From the NCBI RefSeq assembly GCF_003589595.1, contig NW_020653715.1:1179747-1243746 (forward strand): a DNA stretch of 64,000 bases, given 5' to 3'. Origin of the DNA: Hyposmocoma kahamanoa. Lineage: Eukaryota > Arthropoda > Insecta > Lepidoptera > Cosmopterigidae. Positions 55,192 to 64,000 of this stretch are shown piece by piece. The translations under genes were made by a program, and so were the position numbers. The notes below the pieces were generated by a model. It saw nothing but the letters and a program-made list of their open reading frames with translations. It was not told the origin of the DNA and did no database searches. The stretch's first letter is position 1; each line of letters opens with the position of its first letter.

Positions 55192-55405
55192 ATAAACCGC
55201 AGGCCACATCGCGAAGGAAGCTAAGCTCACTTAACTTACCTCACGTGGCTCAAGTCTGAAAAGATGCCCCATCTTTTCATGCTTCGGTTTACATCGCGAA
55301 CTGCACTAATCGACCTAACTAAACTAACCAAACTCGCTAAGCTGTATAAAACATGTCGCCCTTCACCCGCGCACGCATCATGGTTGGTCGAGCGGGGAGA
55401 AAAAA
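55192..55405 (+). repeat. Family S repeat, second copy
   Basis: See 52633-52865. CATCTTTTCATGCTTCGGTT and AACATGTCGCCCTTCACCCG are shared. The left part carries the inverted end CCGCAGGCCACATCGCGAAG. Confidence 0.75.
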
Positions 55406-55409
55406 TTCC

Positions 55410-55600
55410 ATCGATCCGGTTGGATTCGAACCAACGTCTTCTAGCATACCGTGCTAGACGCCATGCCAAATAAACTACGCAGCGAACCAGCGGACCTTAC
55501 GTATTATTCTATGTACTTCTTGCAGGTCTTTGATTTTGGTTTTTCAATGACTTTATTGCCGTAGCGCCATCTATGAGAAGCGTGACGTGATTTCTTGAGA
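55410..55600 (-). mobile_element. Family E tRNA-headed element
   Basis: The minus strand has GCGTAGTTTATTTGGCATGG, GCGTCTAGCACGGTATGC, and GTTGGTTCGAATCCAACC with a perfect box B. Towards higher plus-strand coordinates comes TTTTGGTTTTTCAATGACTT and GCGCCATCTATGAGAAG. A cloverleaf is not complete, so it is not called a tRNA gene. Confidence 0.8.
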
Positions 55601-55604
55601 TCCG

Positions 55605-56025
55605 TATTTTCTGCCCACTCAGTTGGTAACGTGTGTATTTATAGAATAATTAAGCGCAGTTATCAAGACCCTTATATGCATCCTTTACGGATCGGCAGGC
55701 TGTAGAAAAACATTGGCGTAAAAAGTGGGTTGAAAATTTTGGAGGGGGCGCAAGGGTTGGGGGGCTAAGAAGGGGTGAACCCGCTGTCGAAGTGACCACT
55801 GAGGAGGGTACGCATTATGTGGATAACGTCGTTATGTGTTGATCAATTTTAATACCGCCACTGGCGTGTGTTTTTGGTCGGAATTTTGTTGACAAAAAAG
55901 TTTATTGTAGAGTATTTCAAAGTATCACAAGCTCAACTTGTTCATAAATAACGCATTTACATTTTGGTAACTTTCGAAGATCTTATTGGTGTATCGACTC
56001 TGACGTTTATACATATTTGCGAGGA
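55605..56025. other. Intron, nothing recognised
   Basis: A G-rich strip at 55738-55775 (GGAGGGGGCGCAAGGG, GGGGGGC) is the only notable composition change. Confidence 0.4.
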
Positions 56026-56029
56026 CTAG

Positions 56030-56275
56030 CACTTAGCGACAGAGGCAGCATGATCAGTGGCGTTGTACAGGTCCTCGCGTGTGCAGGTGTAGGGGCACGC
56101 AGGACAAGACAAAAGATGTGCCAGTCTGGGGAGAGACACCACAAATACATGCGCTCTCCGAGCTATAACCCCACCTGTGCATGCTCTCCTTGCGTCGGCC
56201 GACTTGGGTCCGCAGTCTATTTCGGGATTTCCAAGTGTGCCAGCGCAAGAGGAAGAAGACTTTCGAGATAATGAC
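56030..56275 (-). pseudogene. Probable LINE ORF2 C-terminal remnant
   Basis: The minus-strand frame includes SLPRLAHLLSCPACPYTCTR, then EDLYNATDHAASVAK. A cysteine-rich CP.CP..CTREDL..AT..A..VA pattern resembles the tail of some lepidopteran Jockey/R1-like ORF2 proteins. The segment is far more GC-rich than its surroundings, as expected of a transposon-derived coding piece. The assignment rests on memory of that pattern and is tentative. Confidence 0.45.
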
Positions 56276-56399
56276 ACCTAAGTAAAGTTTTGTTCTAGTC
56301 ATTAACACAAAGTCGATGTAAAAGCATCATTTACTCCATAGGTAAAATAAATTCACACTTGAAAACATCAAATTTATAAAAACATTTTAAAAAATCTCT

Positions 56400-56452
56400 G
56401 TGTTCGATCTTTGTATTAATAACCATAACATAACTCCACTAATTTTGTTATG
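56400..56452 (+). repeat. Family E, 3' tail fragment
   Basis: GTGTTCGATCTTTGTATTAA and TAACTCCACTAATTTTG match the tail of 54350-54545. It directly precedes an A copy. Confidence 0.55.
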
Positions 56453-56702
56453 GCTCCTTGTGAAAGAGCTCGTCCAGGGAAGTTCTACCACCTTACCTAT
56501 TTTTGCCGGTTCCGAAGGGTAAGGGTGCTGGGGAAATAACGGGCACATGAGACTTGTGAACTTACTCGTATGTCTCAGGGTGACGGGCGCAGTGGCAGTG
56601 CCCCTCAGATCTTTGCGATTTAAAGCAACTGTTATGGACAGGCGTGTAGCTTAGTATCAGGCGCACGACTCGTTCGTCCCGTCACTTGATATTATAAAAA
56701 AA
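56453..56702 (+). repeat. Family A repeat, nearly full length
   Basis: Runs from TGGCTCCTTGTGAAAGAGCT to TTGATATTATAAAAAAAG. It lacks the CAAGCAGTAATGTTAGCATT block and the CTCTGAGTGGCAC block. One of the best preserved 3' ends. Confidence 0.92.
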
Positions 56703-56704
56703 GA

Positions 56705-58615
56705 ACATTTTACAACTACATTTTAGCAGAATAACAAGTATTATCATGATTGCAATATTAATATTTGTGGAGTCAGACAAGGAGGAAAGTTTTTTGACTT
56801 CATGGTCATATTACTGGGAATTCCCCAATTTGAGACTGGGTGATTTGGTTTTAACACAGAAACTGTTATCTCGTTTGAGTGTATTCTTTATCATTACAGG
56901 CCAGAGTATTAGCGAAGGCGAATTACTCTAGAGTTTTGTACAACTGAATCAGTGACTCATTTGATATTAATTTTCTTTTTTTAATGTACTGCGTATAACA
57001 ATTTCGATTTTATTGTCATCTCTAAAATGCGCCTTTTAGTGATTGTGAACAATCTCGTTCAAAAATACCACGTTCGATATTTAAAAATTTAATAAAAATA
57101 AAACAACAAATTGAAGAACTCAAAATATGATGTACGTAACTTAAAATAAAAATGGAACGCGCAAATATCCGCCATTCATTTTCATTATAGAACAAACAAA
57201 TGTTTAGATTTGAATCTTTTATCGTTCCATTTTTCAAATAATCTACGGTGGCTTATTCTTAAGGTAATCTGATTTTTATACATTAGTTTTATATTAAAAA
57301 ACATTTTTTTTAATCATGCAAACGTAAATAAATGAAAAACAAAAAGAGTGAAATTTTAACCGCCAATTAATAAAAAAACACAAAATTCAAAATAAAGAAC
57401 ACACTCACAGGATCTTGTAAAGCGTAAAACCTCAAATGACGCCCGCATGGGTCTGAAAGAAAAACAGTCTTTCGCCTCGTGTCGCTAATTTGTGCCTCTC
57501 TTAATTACAGCCGATGTGGGGACGAACCACGAGTTCAGAAATTGAGCAGAGTCAAGCATTGACACGGTACTTGTTATTTAAACAATTTTTTTCGCAAAAC
57601 ATACAAAGAAACAGAGTTTTGCCCTCCCCAACCCAACCTTAGATCTCCTGTACTAACAGCAGTTAGGTAATTTCAATTATAGTATTTGATAATTATATTC
57701 ACTTTGGACGTACAAAGTATATAGTTCACTAAATGTCATCGAGGAGGTTGCTATGCCTTGGATTCCCGTGCCTAAACTGGTAATATTTATTAATTATATT
57801 TTAAGTACCTAACCATACGGTATTCCTTCGCATTGCAATAGTAAAAACTATTGCTTTTGTTGTGAAATTACAAAAATATTGTTTATCACTAATCACAGGT
57901 TTCTTACAGCAGTTTGACATTTTAAGGTTCCTGGAAGAAATTGTTACTTAGTAGTTGTAGATTAGCTTCTTATTTTATACTAATATTACTCTTTTGGATG
58001 ATTTTTGCATTTTTTAATGTGCAATAAAGAATTTTTATTTGTTCGTTATAATCACGGAGCGTGTAACCGCTTTGAATAATAGAAAGAAAAATAAAAACAT
58101 ATGGCAGGTGATAGCCATTTCGTTAATATTGTTTAATTGTTACAGCTTTTATGTTTTCATTGTCGATGTTTTGTGCCGCATCCACAGTGAAACATACATC
58201 TCGCATCCACGAGGTCTTCTCCATTATAGATTCTCTTTTCATTAGCAACTGAATTTGTCTCAAACTTCCAAACAGGGTTAAAGCGGAGCGAACTTCGATC
58301 CTATCAGTAATTGGAGCTGCCTGTACATGTACATTGTTTACCATTTGCCGTTTGATAATAACATGAGCCATTGTAATTACTTAAAGAGATTAACTTTTTT
58401 AAGTGCAAAATTAATTTTGTTTTTGTTTAGCCCCTGAACTTATTTTTATAATAAAATCGATACTAAGCGTTGATTATTTAATAATATATATTGTATTAAT
58501 TTATTTTTCTTCTATTTATATGTTTATTTTACATACAACAGTTATCTTCGATTCAGATTCATTATGCATTAAGTTAAAAATTGTTAAAAAAAAAAGAAAT
58601 AATATTTTATAATTA
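56705..58615. other. Intron 3' of the candidate exon, nothing recognised
   Basis: No repeat family. An 82-codon minus-strand frame (58123-58371, starting MAHVIIKRQMVNN) has a good start context, but a frame of this length is expected by chance in 64 kb of this composition and it matches nothing I know. Confidence 0.4.
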
Positions 58616-58620
58616 CTCAC

Positions 58621-58731
58621 CTCACGATAATAATTTCTAATTTTCATAATTCTAATTTAAAAACTGGCCACATTAAGTCATTTGTTCACGTAAACACTAA
58701 AGTAACACTAAAACTAGCAACATATTGGCAC
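58621..58731 (-). other. Candidate alternative 5' exon of cut (weak)
   Basis: On the minus strand a strong acceptor (TTTTTTTTTTCAG before 58731) and a perfect donor (GAG followed by GTGAGT, 58615-58620) bracket 111 nt. The last ATG opens MKIRNYYRE, 9 codons ending exactly at the donor in phase 0, which is the phase needed to join the cut exon at 24334. An in-frame TAA lies 12 nt before the ATG. Against it, three short upstream frames precede the ATG and nine residues are too few to test by homology. If real it would give an isoform starting within the coiled coil. Confidence 0.22.
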
Positions 58732-58879
58732 CTGAAAAAAAAAACCAATTTAAGCAGAAAATCAAACGCCCTCTATAATGAGGACATTTAATTTTCTAAT
58801 TATACACTAAAACAACAATCATGCAGAAAATTTAAATTAAGAACAAAAATAAAAAAATGGTGATTGTAGTTTTCAAATA

Positions 58880-59300
58880 TGGAAGTAAACTCCAGGTGCT
58901 TATTAAGTGAATACTCGTAAATTAAAAAGTATTCGAAAGCGAAAATCGCTCGCGGGTTATGACGTTGACACATCAGTGGTGCGCGAGCAACTGGCGAGTC
59001 ATAGATAAGTAAAACCTTCTCGGCGCGTTATCTCCGTCATTTACATACGCTCCCAAACCTCTCTTACATGCGTTCCCATCAAAAAATAAAAAATCGTATC
59101 TAGCGATTTGCATCGCAAAGAAATCATATGCAAATTACGCATCTGACCCCATTGTAAAGATATTTAAATATCGAACGCGACCTATCAATCGGTAAAACAG
59201 GTTTAAAAAGAAAAAAGATAAGATTAGGGTTAAAAGTTCTTAAGGCCTCTCACCCCAATGTCAATTCGAACATTGAATCTTTTGTTACACGATTCGAAAT
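58880..59300. promoter_or_regulatory. CpG-richer block with paired octamer motifs
   Basis: ATTTGCAT (59106-59113) and ATGCAAAT (59128-59135), both perfect POU octamers, face each other 14 bp apart. The flanking 150 bp has CGCTCGCGGG, GGTGCGCGAGC and TCGGCGCGTTA, a CpG density well above the neighbourhood. It lies within 300 bp upstream (minus sense) of the candidate exon, so it could be a promoter or enhancer. Motifs are seen; function is inferred. Confidence 0.35.
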
Positions 59301-59304
59301 TCGG

Positions 59305-62300
59305 AAATGGTTTTTTTACAAATGCAATGTTGCCCATGTGTATGCATTAATATTACAATTTGATATTGAAAAGTTTTCTTTTTTTATTGTGCCAGTGACA
59401 TAATCGGTACTTTTAAACGGCATGAGATAAATTTCTGCGAATAAAATTTTGAATAATTATATATCTAAAAGCGCTTTCATTGCTCAAGAATAAATAAATA
59501 CGTGGCCGTGTACCCATTGCATGAATAATATTTTTTAGTCTTATAACTTTAATAGCAGTAGTTAAATATACATAAAAATCCAAATACGTCAAGAAAATAT
59601 ATGAAATTACGCCAAACCCGAATAAATAATTAATGTACTCGTTCCAATCAATCAACCCCTTTCGTGAGAACTCGAGGAACCCTCAAGAAAAAAGGAAACA
59701 CTAATTATTATTCGCATATTAAGTAACTGTAACTGGCCCCGAAAATAATGCTAATAATTATTTATAAAATGAATTTACATATGCAGATCGATCTCGGGGA
59801 ATAAATCGTATAAATCATAGAACAATTGCAGGGTCCCGAAAGTTCCAAATTCAAATGCGATCGAATGTGATAAACTGGTTTCGTTAATGCGTTCTATTTT
59901 TATTTTTTTAAATTTATTGACCTATATAAGGTTGAGTTAGGGATGGACCAGTCGATCGATTGTTATTAATTATTTGCATATTAAGACCGGTTTTTGTGAG
60001 AAAATGTTTTTAAGTGTGATTGGATATGTGTTTGTTAGTAGTCTTGAGACATGTGAATGTATTAAATTTCATTTTTTGATAGCAATAATTACTTCCTATT
60101 CTGAGGAAGTACGTGTTCTATGAAAAGTAGGTTATTGATTTTTGGTTGGTTATCAGTATGTACAGAAAGGAGAATCGAAATAATATTTTTATGGCACATA
60201 ATACAATAAGAAAAAAAAAACATTTTAAATAGATCTACAACTCAGCCACAGAAAATTATGGAGTATATAGCCCTTGTGTATGCTCTCAAATCTGAACATT
60301 GTTAAGAACATACCAATAAATCAACACGCATAAACCTATTAACGACCACTGTTATTTTATTTACGATCTAGACTACCTTATTCTATTATTACGCATCATT
60401 GCTATTAAATGATAAAATTGTCAAAAAAAGAATTACGGAAGTTCCCAGTTCATGAATTCCATTGCGTTAGACTAAAAATTTAAAAAAAAGATATTAATTG
60501 GTCGATGATGGCGTTTAATTAGCACTTTTAACGATAACTGTGGAAATTTGTACTAGCTTTATTACGTGGCTTTGCTTGTGGCTGCAAAGCTTTAAATTGT
60601 GGTCTAACTTTTAAAAGTAATATCATTTGTAAGAAAAGTTAATTGCTCACCCACCACCACATTGTTTTAAAGTTTACGACGTATGAAACGATTTAATTAG
60701 AAAATTAACGACTGTTTTTAAACAATTTTAACAACACATATATTGCTTAATTATTGTTTAAAAAGTTCTTAAATGAATATCAATAAAACACCAAATTTAG
60801 ACTGCAATTAAAAACAATACTGTATAAGAATAACAGTAAGCTCACAGCGGTAACTGCTAAAAAATTTGGAAACTTTATAAGTAAAAACATATTTTTTAAT
60901 TAAATATGACTCATACAATTGATTCAAAATTAGTATTTAATAACAGATCGTAAGGTCCACACTGGCTGGCAAATCATGAAGTTTTATGAGAAACATTATA
61001 TTACTGGCCATTGAATAAGCTCAACGATTGTTCTTGTAATTTGAATTTAGAATTACTTATCCGAAACAATGGCGTAAACAATAATTCAAATTAATGCGTC
61101 CGAATTATCTTTAGGGTACCGTTGGTGGAACGAGAAACCATACCTATATATAAACGCATGTTAATCAATACGTTGTAGACAAATTAGCAGAAAGATAGTG
61201 TCTCAGTAATAATTTATGGTAAATAAAATCGCCATACTGTGCAAATTGTAGAAAATAACTCTGAGATAAATATTGATCAAAATCAAAACTATTTAACATG
61301 CTATGCAATAAAAAAGAGAATACAAATTAATAAGCAAACCAAACATGTTTAATGGTTACGTGATTTAACAACAGAGGACTATGTATTTCATATACATAGC
61401 CTTCGCTGATATTCTGTACACACTAAAAATTTTAAAAACTCACACACTCGCACACACACACACCCGGTCTTTTGTCTTTTTATTGTTTGATTCGTAATAG
61501 GTGCTTACTGTATTTCTTACGATAATCTCAATATTTAATGCTCCTACACAATTTTTACATCGTTGACGATTTATGGTGCATGAAACCAGTACCTAACACA
61601 TATTTAAGTAGTACGGAACCCATTTTAAGCAGACATATGCTTCACACTCGACCGATCTCATTCCAAATCCGAATTTCGAAACCATTGGCTTTTCGTATTG
61701 TCCGCTACGAAAATGTACACTTACGAGCACAAGTTCTCACTATACTTAAGGTGGTCAGTATGGAAGCAGTAGGTTACATTTTGTTTTTGATAAACAACTT
61801 TTTGGTAGTGTTGTACGGTCACGGTACACTTAGCGCTATGTTAATTAATATAAATAAAAATTATGAATAAAGCATTTTTTTACGCGCTCATTATCAGATT
61901 TGGGATCTAGCGGTCGGTCCGCTCGTCTGTGGCTGAATTTAATGTTTTATCTACCGTAACCATTATATTTGAACACATAAATGTTATATTCTCAACGCTC
62001 CGTTTGGCGTACGTTAACATTTTCGGTGATAGGGAGCGGGTGGCATGTGAAAAAATTTCATTTACGGTTTATTGTCGGAGATCTGCGATAATTAAGTGCA
62101 ATAAAATGTATGGGATTTGGAGTTTGGATGGATTAAGACATTTTTAATTTATTGTTGCGGTATTATTTTTTATTACCACACGTAGCTTCGAATAGCGTTT
62201 TATCTAACAAACATACCTATTGTATTTGCCTTTGTTTTGGCTTATGTGATACATTGTTTCTGACTCTTTTACTATAATATAACATAGCGCCAGGCAACCG

Positions 62301-62360
62301 CACACCCTGAACCCCACCCAAGCCTGCCTAATTTTAAATCATCTCACTTCTGTGTTGGTA
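59305..62360. other. AT-rich intron, repeat-poor
   Basis: No recognised transposon over 3 kb. A short CA microsatellite is at 61441-61465. A 110-codon forward frame (61538-61870) has no motif and is not beyond chance. Confidence 0.45.
61441..61465. repeat. CA microsatellite
   Basis: Interrupted CACACA run, about 25 bp. Confidence 0.7.
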
Positions 62361-62364
62361 TAGG

Positions 62365-62470
62365 GTCAAGGGCAGGATTTTATACGTTTGGTATTTTGCT
62401 AAAAGTTAAGACCAGTGGCTTGTCAGTGGCAAGCCAACGAGTTTACTTAACTGCCACTGTAATGTAAAGA
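62365..62470 (+). repeat. Family O repeat, second copy
   Basis: Shares GTTTGGTATTTTGCTAAAAG and CAGTGGCTTGTCAGTGGC with 18105-18205, same orientation. Confidence 0.7.
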
Positions 62471-62474
62471 CTGG

Positions 62475-63220
62475 ATAGCTATACATCCATTAATAAATTT
62501 AACATTATTTATTTATTACATTACGTTACATACCCATTAAATTGAATTTTATCAACCGAATAATTGAATTGAATTTACATTAGAAATAATAGTATAATTA
62601 TAACTAATTTATTATGTATTTTAAAAATGGAGTGTTCGCTTACAAAGTAGCACGTATCGCATACTGTCCTTACAATTATATTGGCCGAATCGCTCACTCT
62701 CCTAAGAAAAGACCAATATCTCTTTCGTATTATGGCGACAAAATCGTCTACTCTATTCACGGCAAACATGCCACATGCACTACACCACCACCACCAGCAT
62801 AGCGCAAAATGCATTATTGTACTGAACTCTGAGTGTATCAAAAGGTCGCTTGACATCATACCCTAAACAGAGTCATTTTTACTTGAACTGAGCAAAGAGC
62901 GAATCGACGCGCCAACATGTTGCTCTTTAAGGCTATAGTCCGCCTCTGTCACTCTAAATCATCATCGTCTTTCAATTTTGCAGTAAGTTACGATACATTA
63001 CTTAGTATATGGTATGTAAAGTAATTCCCATTGTAGCTGTTGTGAGACAAATTCGATCGTTAATGATGGAACAAATATTATTATATCTCAGTGGATTGTC
63101 AATGGAATCAGAATCCCACTGGTTTCAAGAAAATTACCAGATTTGGGGCCCTAAGGTAATTATCCGTATTAAGAGTACCAAAACAACGAATTTAATCTGG
63201 GACTTACGTACAACGCCCAC
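62475..63220. other. Intron, nothing recognised
   Basis: CACCACCACCAGC at 62785-62798 is a short simple repeat. No exon or transposon recognised. Confidence 0.4.
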
Positions 63221-63224
63221 CAAT

Positions 63225-63310
63225 ACAAATTTAGAAAAATTGGTTCTGCCGGGAATCGAACTCGGGACCTCCTCCTTCACAGTATCAAGAGCGTAAATTA
63301 AGTCAACAAG
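63225..63310 (-). repeat. tRNA-derived SINE head (family Y)
   Basis: The minus strand has GGAGGTCCCGAGTTCGATTCC and GGCAGAACCA, matching 9496-9555. Box B is present; no complete tRNA fold. Confidence 0.6.
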
Positions 63311-64000
63311 ATTGTCTTCGAAACCATCAAACAAGTAACAACAATTACTGTGCCTAATTTAGTGTTAATTAACTTTAAGTTTTTTCATATGACTTTTGTA
63401 TTTACATGTACTTAAGAGTTCGATGTCGCATCTTTAAAATTTTAGAACTTTTTGAATTTCAAATCGCCAAATTTTCGGTCACCGCATGATTGAACATTAA
63501 GGATGTGTAAGGATGCGTTCAGAAACGGGAGAAAAACTCGAAGTGCCGTGTAACCGATGTAGGCACCCTAACGACTCAATCTACGCACATTTAAATTGCC
63601 TTTTCCGAACAAAACCTCATTACTTCCCGAAATATAACCTCTATGGAGCCCATAAATAACCTAACGGCGCGCATATTTCAAAACAAGAAAAAAAAACACA
63701 TAAAATTTCTTTCTCTTCCCCGCGCTTGTAATGTTTCAACTCTGTTTCCATTGCACTGATCGCTTTGACATTAGCGGCATTGACTTTTCTCGAGCGACGT
63801 GACGTATATTAAAAAAGTGCATTATTAATATTTTAATATAGCAATAAGGCAAATTAAAAAGCTCTAGTTTCGTGTGCTATCTTTCATCGTATTAGAGATA
63901 AATAGTGTTATATACTGGACGAACTAAATTAAATCTACATCAAAAAGTTGTTAATAAGTCTAATATTTTCTTATAATAGCTATACATTTTATTAGCGGTA
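63311..64000. other. Intron to window end, nothing recognised
   Basis: No coding exon or repeat partner. The canonical preceding Cut exon was sought on the minus strand and not found up to 64000. Confidence 0.45.

Noticed and set aside
55410..55490. Possible tRNA gene (GTTCGAATC loop)
   Set aside because: The acceptor and D arms do not close, and the same unit recurs with SINE E flanks at 48728, 50505 and 54350.
56026..56277. GC-rich open frames on both strands as a possible host exon
   Set aside because: No splice sites fit, and the minus-strand peptide pattern resembles a LINE ORF2 tail instead.
58123..58371. 82-codon minus-strand frame with a good start context near the candidate exon
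   Set aside because: No homology recognised, no supporting gene structure, and chance length. Mentioned only inside the intron entry.
61538..61870. 110-codon forward open frame
   Set aside because: No recognisable domain, no splice context, and length within chance expectation.

Overview
The window is AT-rich, non-coding-dominated animal DNA, almost certainly from a lepidopteran insect. Its dispersed repeats look like families common in moths and butterflies: a SINE/LINE-tail family with an A-rich end, a tRNA-headed SINE ending in GGGTTGATGATG, an element with AACCGAC/GTCGGTT ends, and CR1/Jockey-like LINE remnants. That identification rests on recognition, not on a database search. There are no bacterial operons, rRNA genes or CRISPR arrays.

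The one confident protein-coding feature is an 83-codon internal exon on the minus strand (24086-24334) with consensus splice sites and phase 0/0. Its ends match the amino-terminal coiled-coil region of the homeodomain transcription factor Cut/CUX. The window is therefore best read as about 40 kb of intron 5' of this exon (higher coordinates) and 24 kb of intron 3' of it (lower coordinates) in a lepidopteran cut (ct) gene. I did not find the flanking coding exons. A weak candidate for an alternative 5' exon lies at 58621-58731 (minus).

The rest is repeats and apparently unique intronic DNA. My family labels are: A, about 285 bp SINE/LINE-tail, 5'-truncated copies, 17 or more hits; B, about 450 bp with AACCGAC-type inverted ends; C, D, E and Y, tRNA-headed SINE-like families with box B and sometimes box A; F, I, J, L, P and two small hairpins, foldback or MITE elements; G, two hAT-like MITEs with intact 8-bp target duplications; V, a pair of Tc1/mariner-like MITEs with about 50-bp inverted ends; H, N, O, R, S and T, other dispersed pairs. 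Five decayed LINE ORF2 pieces keep recognisable protein motifs (2448-2650, 4560-4742, 8615-8809, 27304-27420, 38485-38730), and there is a weaker one at 56030-56275.

Region by region: 0-10 kb is repeat-dense with three LINE remnants and an ATCGAT cluster near 0.8 kb. 10.7-14.8 kb is repeat-poor. 17.4-18.6 kb is a nest of foldbacks between oppositely oriented A copies. 19.7-21.8 kb is rich in ATCGAT. 23-26 kb holds a Harbinger-like MITE, the cut exon and two P foldbacks. 27-35 kb and 42-56.7 kb are transposon-dense. 56.7-64 kb is AT-rich and repeat-poor, with the candidate exon and an octamer pair. The best candidates for regulatory function are the repeat-poor blocks, because Cut/CUX proteins are known to bind ATCGAT and cut could regulate itself, but this is inference.
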